From a virus: 51,068 nucleotides of DNA. Shown piece by piece: positions 1 to 7,388 of this stretch (positions within the stretch are counted from its first letter, which is position 1; every line of letters starts with the position of its first letter). The notes below the pieces were generated by a model. It saw only the letters and a list, made by a program, of their open reading frames with translations. It was not told the origin of the DNA and searched no databases. The position numbers and the translations under genes are program-made. The stretch is taken from IMG/VR virus record IMGVR_UViG_3300009436_000032, positions 1 through 51,068 of that record, one strand, 5' to 3'.

Positions 1-2
1 AC

Positions 3-914
3 AGTTCTGAGCCAGAAATGGACATGGAACCAGAAATGGACATGGAACCAGAAATGGACATGGAACCAGAAATGGACATGGAACCAGAAATGGACATGGA
101 ACCAGAAATGGACATGGAACCAGAAATGGAAGATGAAGAAGATGGTGTTATGTATGAAATCGCTTTAGATGAAGATGCTATTAGAACTGCAACAAGTGAC
201 ATCAACAAGTCAATGACTGGTGATTTAGCTAGTGGTGATATCGAAGGGCAAAAAGCTGATAAAGATGATGTGATTACTGGAGATAACTTAACTGGTGGTT
301 TTGATGATGATGCTGTAGCACATGCTAAGGCTGAAGGTACTATGGTTATGTCTGAAGATGAAGAATTAACTGAATTGGATGATGTTGAAGGTGATGCAAT
401 CGAAGAAAAAATCGGTAGTGGAACTGGGCATAGTGTTGGAAAGAATAGAAACGCTGATAATATGGGTGCACCAATGGGGCCTGGTATGAAAAACGAATCT
501 AAGGTAAAATACAATAAATTATTAACTGAAGCTAAAGCTCTTAAAGGTAAAAATGAAGAGTACAAGAAAACTCTTAAAAACTTTAGAACAATGTTAGCTG
601 AAACTGTAGTATTTAATTCTAACTTAACTTATGTTACTAAGTTATTTATGGAACACTCTACTACTAAGGACGAAAAAAGTGAAATTTTCAGAAGGTTTGA
701 TAATGAAGTTTCTACGCTTAAAGAGTCTAAAAAATTATACAAAACAATTGCCAGTGAATTAGGGAATAAAAAACCAATGAACGAATCAATTGAGAATAAA
801 ATTACTAAAGGAGCTACTTCTAGTTCATCTAAACAATTGAATGAATCAACTGTTTATGAGAACAATGAAAACTCAAGAATTAGAGACCTTATGAAAAGGG
901 TCGATAAAAGATAA
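3..914 (+). CDS. Prohead scaffold/core protein (gp22-like), 5' end outside window
   Basis: The frame is open to the left edge, so the true start may lie upstream; the first in-window ATG is at 18. The protein begins with six copies of the acidic hexapeptide MDMEPE, continues with a Glu/Asp-rich stretch, and ends in a charged, probably helical half (about residues 160-260). It lies 34 bp before the major capsid gene, the position of the scaffold gene 22 in T4. Two sites in the helical half, LLTE|A and MLAE|T, fit the L-x-E|A/G type of site cut by T4 prohead protease, as expected for a scaffold digested during maturation. Location, acidity, helicity and cleavage sites are seen; the gp22 role is inferred, because scaffolds diverge too far for motif recognition. 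Confidence 0.6.
   Translation, partial: SSEPEMDMEPEMDMEPEMDMEPEMDMEPEMDMEPEMDMEPEMEDEEDGVMYEIALDEDAIRTATSDINKSMTGDLASGDIEGQKADKDDVITGDNLTGGFDDDAVAHAKAEGTMVMSEDEELTELDDVEGDAIEEKIGSGTGHSVGKNRNADNMGAPMGPGMKNESKVKYNKLLTEAKALKGKNEEYKKTLKNFRTMLAETVVFNSNLTYVTKLFMEHSTTKDEKSEIFRRFDNEVSTLKESKKLYKTIASELGNKKPMNESIENKITKGATSSSSKQLNESTVYENNENSRIRDLMKRVDKR
18..125 (+). repeat. Six exact 18-bp tandem repeats
   Basis: The unit ATGGACATGGAACCAGAA occurs six times head to tail without a mismatch, encoding MDMEPE each time. Identity at third codon positions points to recent expansion by slippage or unequal recombination. The unit is a whole number of codons, so copy number can change without breaking the frame. 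Confidence 0.95.
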
Positions 915-948
915 TAAAAAAATAAAATTAAAAATTAAACTATAAATT

Positions 949-2727
949 ATGTCACATTTATTAAATTCTGGACAAGTCGGAAATATCGGGATTAACCACA
1001 TGAAGGAAATCCGTAGACAAACTCAATCAAAATGGGATTCTTTAGGATTCTTAGAGGGTCTTAAAGGTCACGTTAAAGAAAACGTTGCTCAATTATATGA
1101 AAACCAAGCGTCTTCATTATTAACTGAAACTACTAACGCTACATCTTCAGGTTCTTTCGAAACTGTTGTATTCCCTATCGTTAGAAGAGTATTCTCTAAG
1201 TTATTAGCTAACGACGTTGTTTCTGTACAAGCTATGAATATGCCAATCGGTAAATTATTCTTCTTCGTACCACAAACTTCTGAGAGAAATCCTGATGGAA
1301 CTCATACTGCTATGAACGGAATGTCTCAAGGTGCTCCAACTGAGGTTGCTTTACCACCTTGTATTGATTACACAGGTTGTGCTGTAACTGCTATGAAGGC
1401 TAAGAGTCTTTATGACCTTTACTACAACGATGGTTTATTTGACAACTCTAAAGGTGCTATATCATTAAGTACTGGTTCTGGTGAGTTACAAACTTTAGAT
1501 GAAAATGGTGTATTCGCATCTGCTTCTACTATTGGAGATTTACCAACTGCAACTGATGGTTCTTTAAGAGGTGCTATTGTTAAAGTAACTGGTTTTAACT
1601 CAATAAACAAAGGTAGATTAAACGGACCAGATGGTAACGAAATGGATACTGAAGCATTTATGGCTTCTTTAAAAGTAACTAACGAAAGTGGTGCTGCATT
1701 ATTAGACCAAGATGGAAAAATTATTGCTAAGGTTGGTGAAGCTATACCATTTAGATTAGTAACACAAGCTTACGGTAAAGGTATCGTAGCATATAATGAT
1801 ATTTGTGATGCTGAAGGTGCATTATATCTTGAAGTTGATTTAAGAAAGCCTGTAGATGCTGCTGGTACTGCAACTTATGATGGATATATCGGTGCTGACG
1901 TTGAAAATGGTCAAGAAGGTTTAGATGCTACTGCATTTGGAATTACTTGGGCAACATACGCTAGTCTTGAATTAGAAACTGAAATGGGAGAAGTATCTTT
2001 CAAACTTGATGAAGTTGTTGTTTCTGTTGAAGAAAGAAAATTAAGAGCTACATGGTCTCCAGAATTAGCTCAAGATGTTAGTGCATTCCACAACATCGAT
2101 GCTGAAGCTGAATTAACAGCAATGTTATCTGAGCAAGTAGCTGCTGAAATCGATAGAGAAATCTTGAGAGAATTAAGAAAAGGTGCTGCATGGCAATTAA
2201 GATGGGATTATAACGGATGGAGAAAAGCTTCTTCTGCTGCTAACCCTTATACACAAAAAGATTGGAACCAAACTTTAATCACTAAGATTAACCAAGTTTC
2301 GGCTCAAATCCATAAAACAACTCTTAGAGGTGGTGCTAACTTTATCGTTGTATCTTCTGAAATCTCTGCAATCTTTGATGATTTAGAATACTTCCACGTA
2401 AGTGATGCTAACCCAGAACAAGACCAATACAACATGGGTATTGAAAGAGTAGGTTCTTTATCTGGTAGATACCAAGTATATAGAGACCCATATGCTCCAG
2501 CAAACTCTGTAATTATAGGTCATAAAGGAAAATCATTGTTAGATACTGGTTACATCTACGCACCATACGTGCCAATGCAATTAACCCCTACAATGTTTAA
2601 CCCGTTCAATATGGCACCAGTAAAAGGTATCATGACGAGATATGCTAAGAAAATGGTAAATAACAGGTTCTACGGTCACGTAATGGTTGATGGAGTTCCA
2701 ACGTTTAACATTAACGAATTAAGATAA
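949..2727 (+). CDS. Major capsid protein, T4 gp23-like
   Basis: This 592-residue protein is the shell subunit. Residues around 355-400 (RKLRATWSPELAQD, then HNIDAEAEL and INREI-like IDREI) match the conserved core of T4 gp23 (RQLKAAYSIELAQD, HGMDADAEL, INREV). The C-terminal third has the matching GRYQVYRDPYA and GYIYAPYVP segments. The N-terminus holds SSLLTE|TT at residues 55-62, close to where T4 gp23 is cut (after Glu65 in a FLTE|A context), so maturation probably removes about 60 residues. It is longer than T4 gp23 (521), with the extra length mainly between residues 150 and 330, where gp23-type proteins carry a surface insertion domain. It is followed by a strong terminator, as suits a highly expressed late gene. 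Confidence 0.95.
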   Translation: MSHLLNSGQVGNIGINHMKEIRRQTQSKWDSLGFLEGLKGHVKENVAQLYENQASSLLTETTNATSSGSFETVVFPIVRRVFSKLLANDVVSVQAMNMPIGKLFFFVPQTSERNPDGTHTAMNGMSQGAPTEVALPPCIDYTGCAVTAMKAKSLYDLYYNDGLFDNSKGAISLSTGSGELQTLDENGVFASASTIGDLPTATDGSLRGAIVKVTGFNSINKGRLNGPDGNEMDTEAFMASLKVTNESGAALLDQDGKIIAKVGEAIPFRLVTQAYGKGIVAYNDICDAEGALYLEVDLRKPVDAAGTATYDGYIGADVENGQEGLDATAFGITWATYASLELETEMGEVSFKLDEVVVSVEERKLRATWSPELAQDVSAFHNIDAEAELTAMLSEQVAAEIDREILRELRKGAAWQLRWDYNGWRKASSAANPYTQKDWNQTLITKINQVSAQIHKTTLRGGANFIVVSSEISAIFDDLEYFHVSDANPEQDQYNMGIERVGSLSGRYQVYRDPYAPANSVIIGHKGKSLLDTGYIYAPYVPMQLTPTMFNPFNMAPVKGIMTRYAKKMVNNRFYGHVMVDGVPTFNINELR

Positions 2728-2746
2728 GAAATTATTTTATATAATT

Positions 2747-2779
2747 AAAAAGGATAACCAAAAGGTTATCCTTTTTTTT
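2747..2779 (+). terminator. Rho-independent terminator after capsid gene
   Basis: GGATAACC (2752-2759) and GGTTATCC (2764-2771) form an 8-bp stem with an AAAA loop, extended by flanking A:T pairs and followed by eight T. It separates the capsid gene from the next gene, which has its own late-type box. Confidence 0.95.
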
Positions 2780-2785
2780 GTTATA

Positions 2786-2796
2786 AACTATTTATA
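2786..2796 (+). promoter_or_regulatory. Late-type box AACTATTTATA
   Basis: AACTATTTATA lies 3 bp before the ATG at 2800 and just after the capsid terminator. The same 11-mer recurs at 43242 and 46352, again before virion genes. If it is a -10 element, the transcript would be nearly leaderless. Confidence 0.45.
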
Positions 2797-2799
2797 GAT

Positions 2800-3318
2800 A
2801 TGAGAAAGTTAATACAAAAATTATTAAAAGAAGGGTTATTAAATGAGAATCAAAAAATAACTGTTTATAGGGGTGCTGGTAGTCATTATGGTGAAGAAAT
2901 AAACCAAGGGATACTGTGGGTTAGCACATCTAAGGATTATGCTAAAATGTTCGCATCAAAAAATGATGATGGTACATTTAATATTGAAACTATTAATATG
3001 ATTAAACCAAATAAAACATTCCAATTCCCTTATAGTAACACTAGTCAACCAATTACTACTAATCAACTTATTAAAATTTTTAACAGGTTATTAGGTAATG
3101 CCATAAAAGAAATTAAATTATCTAAAGAAGATTATTTCAAAATAAAAAATATTATAAAAGAAATTAGTGATAAATTAGGTAATAGTGTTGAACCATTCCA
3201 ATCAAAAATTAATAACCCAATAGTTTCTAATAAAATTTCTAACCTTTTTAAACTTTTAGGGTATGAAGCTATAAAAGTTTCTGACGGTGATATAACCAAT
3301 TACGGTATTTTAAAATGA
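2800..3318 (+). CDS. ADP-ribosyltransferase-like protein, possibly packaged in the capsid
   Basis: The 172-residue protein starts with a short basic amphipathic helix, MRKLIQKLLKEGLLNE, ending in an L-N-E site at residues 14-16 that fits prohead-protease cleavage. T4 packages Alt and the internal proteins with a comparable N-terminal capsid-targeting peptide that is cut off. ITVYRG (Arg24) and LWVSTS (residues 39-44) follow, corresponding to the Arg and Ser-Thr-Ser motifs of R-S-E ADP-ribosyltransferases; T4 Alt has ITLYRS and FVSTS. A clear catalytic ExE motif is not visible: the C-terminus reads GYEAIKV then NYGIL, so activity is uncertain. Its place directly after scaffold and capsid genes supports a head-associated role. 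Seen: motifs and context; inferred: packaging and function. Confidence 0.45.
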   Translation: MRKLIQKLLKEGLLNENQKITVYRGAGSHYGEEINQGILWVSTSKDYAKMFASKNDDGTFNIETINMIKPNKTFQFPYSNTSQPITTNQLIKIFNRLLGNAIKEIKLSKEDYFKIKNIIKEISDKLGNSVEPFQSKINNPIVSNKISNLFKLLGYEAIKVSDGDITNYGILK

Positions 3319-3365
3319 TAAATTATTATGTTACCTTTCGTTATATACTATTTTAATTTATCATT
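3314..3365. terminator. Inverted repeat between convergent genes
   Basis: AATGATAAATTA (3314-3325) and its exact complement TAATTTATCATT (3354-3365) flank a 28-nt loop at the meeting point of the plus-strand gene ending at 3318 and the minus-strand gene ending at 3348. There is no clean T run, so it is at best a weak bidirectional terminator. Confidence 0.3.
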
Positions 3366-3500
3366 AATTAATTTACTTTTTCTTTTATCCATTTTATTAA
3401 TTAATTTTAAAGATTTTTTAATAGGGTTTTGTTCAACCCAGAACCTAGCCCTATTTAATTCTTTAGTTAATTGTTCTAATGTCATATCCTTTATATTCAT
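3348..3500 (-). CDS. Small basic protein, 50 residues
   Basis: An ATG at 3500 opens a 50-codon frame ending with TAG at 3348. It overlaps the stop of the nuclease-like gene by four bases (ATGA), the usual sign of translational coupling. The product starts MNIKDMTLEQLTKELNRA, looks helical, and becomes Lys-rich towards its end. No family is recognised. The overlap, orientation and codon composition make it more credible than the plus-strand frame across the same bases. Its coupling to the nuclease suggests an accessory, regulatory or neutralising partner, but that is inference. Confidence 0.55.
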   Translation of the reverse strand: MNIKDMTLEQLTKELNRARFWVEQNPIKKSLKLINKMDKRKSKLINDKLK

Positions 3501-4216
3501 AACCACACTAAATTTCCGTTTTTATAATTTTTTAATAACTTTTTATTAAATTCAAATGTATCAATGTTAGCATAATTAATATTACTACCTTCGTCAGTTA
3601 TTTGGTAAAAATTATTATTATTATAAAGGTTAAAGGTTTTACCGTTAATAATAAACCTAGTGTTATCTTTAAACTTATTAACCATTAATTTTAACTCACT
3701 TAAATTTCTAAATTTTTTTAGTTCAGAAAAACCGTAGAAACATGTCTTAGTACCCCTATTAAGTAATTTAGGTGATAAGATTAATTTATCGGATTGGTAT
3801 TTATTAAGGGTTTTAGTTGTAGCTAAGCCACATACGTAAAAATCTAAGTCAGTATCCTTAACTACTATTATTTGTGGTTTATAAGATTTCTTAAATATTA
3901 TTGGGAATTTTCCACTCTCAACAGTTTTAACCCCAACATCTAAACCAATTGTATTTAAATCTGAAACATTATATAAATTAGAATCACCAATGGTTAAATC
4001 TATAAACTGTTTATCTATTAATCTTTCCACAGCTGATTCACCTGATATTCCAGTATACCACCTCTTTTCTTCGTTATATGGGTCAACAATATGATGAGTT
4101 TCGTTTTTCTTAAATTCTATAACATCTTTAACAAAATCTTTTATTACCTTAGATTTATTTTCACTAATTCTAATATGGATGTGATTTTCTTTTTTAAAGG
4201 ATTCATTAAAATTCAT
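3497..4216 (-). CDS. Nuclease-like protein (PD-(D/E)XK-like features)
   Basis: I chose the ATG at 4216 (MNFNESFKK) because the longer frame uses a TTG inside a terminator hairpin. The 239-residue product has YTGISGESAVERLI (Glu60), then about 30 residues later GLDVGVKTVES (Asp93, Lys97), followed by predicted strands (KFPIIF, PQIIVV, DFYVCG). The order helix with Glu, Asp, beta hairpin, Lys is reminiscent of PD-(D/E)XK endonucleases, although the acidic residue two before the lysine is Gly. It sits alone on the minus strand beside the capsid gene, with its own candidate early promoter and a coupled small gene, as expected of a selfish or superinfection nuclease cassette. Alternative: an unrelated early host-takeover protein. 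Confidence 0.4.
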   Translation of the reverse strand: MNFNESFKKENHIHIRISENKSKVIKDFVKDVIEFKKNETHHIVDPYNEEKRWYTGISGESAVERLIDKQFIDLTIGDSNLYNVSDLNTIGLDVGVKTVESGKFPIIFKKSYKPQIIVVKDTDLDFYVCGLATTKTLNKYQSDKLILSPKLLNRGTKTCFYGFSELKKFRNLSELKLMVNKFKDNTRFIINGKTFNLYNNNNFYQITDEGSNINYANIDTFEFNKKLLKNYKNGNLVWL

Positions 4217-4233
4217 TTCTATTTTATTTTTAA

Positions 4234-4265
4234 CAAAAATACATAAAAAAAAGGTGATATGCAAA
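4234..4265 (-). promoter_or_regulatory. Host-type promoter for the nuclease cassette
   Basis: On the minus strand TTTG (4262-4265), exactly 20 nt, then TATTTTTG (4234-4241) match the Bacteroidetes vegetative promoter (TTTG about 19-21 nt before TAnnTTTG). The -33 element overlaps the loop of the terminator of the preceding operon, so termination and initiation share one site. The predicted transcript starts about 10 nt before the ATG at 4216. Confidence 0.5.
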
Positions 4266-4276
4266 TATCACCTTTT
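4245..4276 (-). terminator. Terminator of the 4.3-9.2 kb virion operon
   Basis: GGTGATAT (4253-4260) and ATATCACC (4265-4272) form an 8-bp stem with a GCAA loop. On the minus strand it is followed by eight T. It ends transcripts reading from the structural genes at 4296-9211. Confidence 0.9.
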
Positions 4277-4295
4277 AAATTAATAAAATATAATT

Positions 4296-5693
4296 TTAAT
4301 TGGAATCTCTCAAATCACTTTGACTTACAATATCGAAACTAAGAATTTCTTTATTTGTTAATACTTCATAGTTAGATTCTACTTGAATATCTAAGTAATA
4401 AGTACCTGGGACAAGACTTTCAGTGTCTAATAAGAAATAATTTTGATTATTTGACATCTCAATGTCTTGAAAATCTATAACGGTATATTCGTTCCTACCT
4501 TCTTTAACGTATAGACGGTATTTAAGGCTATCTACTAACTGTTTTTGGTTAATTGTATATGGAATTCTAGTAGATACGATTACCTTCCTTATATCGCCTC
4601 TATATACCCTCTCATCCAATCTAATACCAGTAACAGTTAACCCAACTTTCTTAGGGGTTGAACTATTATCACCTATATTGAAATATCCACCACCATCTTT
4701 AACAACGAAATCTAATTGAGCATCAGGTCTTGTAATACCATTTATCTTAATTGGTCCCCAAGTATCGGTAAATTGTGAACAATCAGTATAATTAGCTGAT
4801 GGTACGTTTACATCAATAGAATAAACACCTTTAGATACATGTGTAACTTCGTTGTTGGGTATGTTCCTAAATAAATTATCGTTTGTGTCAAAAATATTAA
4901 CACTAGGTATTTCATCTAGATTAGTTGGATTACCACCTAAATTAACATAAAGGTATAATTTATTATTTTTATCTAAATAAAAATCGTTTCTATCATCCTT
5001 TATATGATTACCGTATACGGTTTCTATGAATGGTTCGTAGAATGTTTGTGTGTGTCTTGTGAAGAAACCAACATATTGTTTATCTGTGGTTTCAGTTTCT
5101 TCTAAAGTTCTTATATAAGCTAAACCTAAACCATTATTTGTATCACCAGTTAAATAACCATTAACAACATCAGTAATATCCATTTCAATATTTTCATTAC
5201 CTTGTTCAAAGTGTTGTGTGGCTATTGTTATTGGTGAACCTGAATACACACCATTACTTTCCCATGGTGTGTTTGTCCCACTTTCAAACCAATTTGAAGG
5301 ACCGAAATGTTGTATGTTTTCACCTATTGTTGAACAATCTAAATAATCATAACCGACACCTTCATCCCATTCTTGTGTTATTGGGAAAAGAACTAAATCA
5401 AATGAACATGAACGTTGTTTACCATCACATGTGTCATTACCTAATAATTCAGTATCAAACGCACCTGTATTAGTCATCCTTAAGGTATGTTTTAACTTAC
5501 TTAAATCATTAAATGTACTATCCTCGTATAAACCTTTTAACTTAGTTTCATCGAATTGAAAAATAAACCTGGAGTATGAGTTTGATGTACCATTACCACC
5601 GTAATATAATTCGGTTATAGGGTTTCTACCAACGTTAGTATTGTTATTATATAACAATGTATTATTTCTATCAAAAAATGTACGTATTACCAT
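4296..5693 (-). CDS. Virion structural protein with DNRLRE-like N-terminal region
   Basis: The 465-residue protein has no signal peptide or membrane segment. Its N-terminal half (about residues 1-220), with SRFIFQFDETKLKG, KHTLRMTNT, TQEWDEGVGYDY and MDITDVVNGYLTG, has the layout of DNRLRE-type beta-sandwich domains that bind carbohydrate or act as adhesion modules. The second half looks like Ig-like beta domains (TVTGIRLDERVYRGDIRK, then LRLYVKEG-like and YYLDIQVESNYEV segments). A late-type box sits 6 bp before its ATG and a strong terminator follows. It is the last gene of a run with an OB-fold spike, so a baseplate or tail-surface role is likely. No exact family is recognised. Confidence 0.55.
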   Translation of the reverse strand: MVIRTFFDRNNTLLYNNNTNVGRNPITELYYGGNGTSNSYSRFIFQFDETKLKGLYEDSTFNDLSKLKHTLRMTNTGAFDTELLGNDTCDGKQRSCSFDLVLFPITQEWDEGVGYDYLDCSTIGENIQHFGPSNWFESGTNTPWESNGVYSGSPITIATQHFEQGNENIEMDITDVVNGYLTGDTNNGLGLAYIRTLEETETTDKQYVGFFTRHTQTFYEPFIETVYGNHIKDDRNDFYLDKNNKLYLYVNLGGNPTNLDEIPSVNIFDTNDNLFRNIPNNEVTHVSKGVYSIDVNVPSANYTDCSQFTDTWGPIKINGITRPDAQLDFVVKDGGGYFNIGDNSSTPKKVGLTVTGIRLDERVYRGDIRKVIVSTRIPYTINQKQLVDSLKYRLYVKEGRNEYTVIDFQDIEMSNNQNYFLLDTESLVPGTYYLDIQVESNYEVLTNKEILSFDIVSQSDLRDSN

Positions 5694-5699
5694 ATTAAT

Positions 5700-5714
5700 G
5701 TTTATTAATAAATA
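5700..5714 (-). promoter_or_regulatory. Late-type box TATTTATTAATAAAC
   Basis: On the minus strand TATTTATTAATAAAC ends 6 nt before the ATG at 5693. The identical 15-mer occurs 6 nt before the gene at 31164 (+) and 7 nt before the gene at 40981 (-). Its core TTTATTAATAAA is a perfect palindrome. Confidence 0.6.
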
Positions 5715-5724
5715 CTAAGAAATA

Positions 5725-6738
5725 TTAATTAATCCTAATGTTCTTTGATAGCATTTCTTTTTCTAACCTTTCAGCTGATTTAATAAAATCCTCTAGTGGT
5801 AAACTACCACCACCATCTGTTCTATCAGTAGGTTTATTACCATTACCGTTATGAACATGATTCACTAAAGCTTTTTTTAATAATTTTAAATATTCTACAA
5901 GTGTGTCACCAAAAACTAATGGATGAGCCTCATTTAATATTGTATTTAATTGTTCATCTGATATGTATTCTGCAATGTTACTTTCTTTATTAACACTAGT
6001 TAGGTTGTCAAACTCTGGAGAACCATCTTTATAGGTTAGTAAATTTATTTTATTTGCAACTATGTTACTAACAGATATTGATGATTTATTACCCGTATCC
6101 TCATCTGTAATTTCTTGATTAAATTTTAATTGTATATAACCTGGGTTTACACTATTAAATTTTAATGGGTCATTATTAATAAATTTACCTGACCTAATAA
6201 TAACTTCATTCTCTCGTTGGATTATATCTGTGTTATACCTACCATCAATAACAACGTTTTGTGGGTTTTCGTAAATACCATTTGCAGAGGGTATTTTGTC
6301 TATTTCAGGGTAAGGTGATGTTATTCCATCACCAAAGTTAGAAAGTGCCGTAGCGTCTATTGTATCACCATTTAGTTTGGTTAATGATGAGGTTATAGGT
6401 CCTATGTAGAATCTATCAGAAAATCTATCATTATTACCGAATGTAAATATTAATACAACTTCATTTTCTTTTGGCACAAAGTTTAAATGTTTTGGTAAAA
6501 GAGGGTAACAATTTGGTAATTCACCATCTAATGTATTATTATCAAAATCTGAACCAACTATCCTACATCTAATTGCATGTTCATCTGAGTTAAATCTAGT
6601 GTCCTTATTTTTAACCCTTTCACTACTTGTATTAACCTTAACTTTACCAACAGTCTTAACAACACCTATTTGTATGTTATCAAAACTTTTGTTATTATCA
6701 AAAGAATTTGGTAGACCGAAACTATATTTACTACTCAT
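5725..6738 (-). CDS. Baseplate hub/central spike protein with OB-fold (gp5-like)
   Basis: The 337-residue protein has HAIRCRIVGSDFDNN, then PNCYPLLPKHLNFVPKENE, VVLIFTFGN and RFYIGPI at residues 53-114. This is the usual layout of the OB-fold of T4 gp5-type spike proteins, in which a beta strand with Arg is followed by a segment on package size and a VxVxF strand. A later segment, NHVHNGNG, resembles His-containing turns common in spike proteins. No lysozyme domain is visible, and there is no long repeated beta-helix. Its start overlaps the small gene upstream by four bases (ATGA). Known: OB-fold proteins of this type sit at the tip of contractile tails; inferred: the same role here. Confidence 0.55.
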   Translation of the reverse strand: MSSKYSFGLPNSFDNNKSFDNIQIGVVKTVGKVKVNTSSERVKNKDTRFNSDEHAIRCRIVGSDFDNNTLDGELPNCYPLLPKHLNFVPKENEVVLIFTFGNNDRFSDRFYIGPITSSLTKLNGDTIDATALSNFGDGITSPYPEIDKIPSANGIYENPQNVVIDGRYNTDIIQRENEVIIRSGKFINNDPLKFNSVNPGYIQLKFNQEITDEDTGNKSSISVSNIVANKINLLTYKDGSPEFDNLTSVNKESNIAEYISDEQLNTILNEAHPLVFGDTLVEYLKLLKKALVNHVHNGNGNKPTDRTDGGGSLPLEDFIKSAERLEKEMLSKNIRIN

Positions 6739-6929
6739 TTATATATATTATTTTTACCGTTTATTCTTTCACTTAAAATTTTAGCAGCCTTATCGCACAT
6801 TTTTTCTATAAGAAATAAATTATCTAAATCTTTAAGCATTCTTCTTTTTATTGCTTCATAATCATATTCCATTTGCTTAATAGCTAATTGAATATCATTA
6901 TTTGATTGTTCTTTAAAATTATCATCCAT
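6735..6929 (-). CDS. Small helical protein, 64 residues
   Basis: A short, charged, probably coiled-coil protein (IQLAIKQMEYDYEAIKRRM in the middle). It overlaps the spike gene by four bases (ATGA) and follows the 148-residue gene by 10 bp, so it is translated within the same run. No family is recognised. Size and location suggest a tail assembly or baseplate accessory factor, but nothing in the sequence proves that. Confidence 0.6.
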   Translation of the reverse strand: MDDNFKEQSNNDIQLAIKQMEYDYEAIKRRMLKDLDNLFLIEKMCDKAAKILSERINGKNNIYK

Positions 6930-6939
6930 AACATTAATA

Positions 6940-7386
6940 TTACATTACACCACCAGCCCCAGTAACAAATAGTGTATTAGCACCTATTGTAACTACTGGA
7001 ATTGGACCAGCAGAACCAGTTGATGTTACTTGAATTGCACCTGGGTCAATAGCAACGTCCACTTTTGCTTCTGTCTGAATCATAGATACTATCTCTTCAG
7101 ACATTATTCTTATTTTTTTAGCTTCAGTATTGGAACCATCTTTAAATACATCACCCATTGGTATATTACCTTCACTTTCCATTCTAGATATAACTCTACC
7201 AGCTAAATTCCTTGCACTCATACCTGGTCTTAAATTCTTACCAATTAATAATAATGGTGGTGGAATTTGTCTAGCTGGTTTTTGAGTCAATTTAAAGACA
7301 CCTAATATAATTTCCAATATATTAGATATTGAAGATAAATCAGTGTCTTGATTATATTGTTTTTCGTTTGATTTACATTCAGACAT
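6940..7386 (-). CDS. Virion-associated protein, Ala/Gly/Val-rich C-terminus
   Basis: 148 residues. The N-terminus is polar; residues 25-60 contain a hydrophobic helix and a proline stretch (ARQIPPPLLLIGKNLRPGMS); the end is Gly/Ala/Val/Thr-rich (GANTLFVTGAGGVM). It is packed between two larger virion candidates with 2-bp and 10-bp gaps. Residues 75-130 include a helix (EAKKIRIMSEEIVSMIQTEA), then likely beta strands. No known family is recognised; a baseplate or tail-tube connection is a guess from position. Confidence 0.5.
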   Translation of the reverse strand: MSECKSNEKQYNQDTDLSSISNILEIILGVFKLTQKPARQIPPPLLLIGKNLRPGMSARNLAGRVISRMESEGNIPMGDVFKDGSNTEAKKIRIMSEEIVSMIQTEAKVDVAIDPGAIQVTSTGSAGPIPVVTIGANTLFVTGAGGVM

Positions 7387-7388
7387 AA

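Noticed and set aside
3328-3549. Plus-strand frame of 73 codons
   Set aside because: It is a Leu/Phe/Asn-rich shadow of the minus-strand 50-residue gene and the end of the nuclease-like gene; the minus-strand gene has an ATGA overlap and better composition.
4217-4264. Longer start for the nuclease-like gene
   Set aside because: The upstream codon is TTG and lies inside the terminator hairpin; ATG at 4216 has an A-rich leader.
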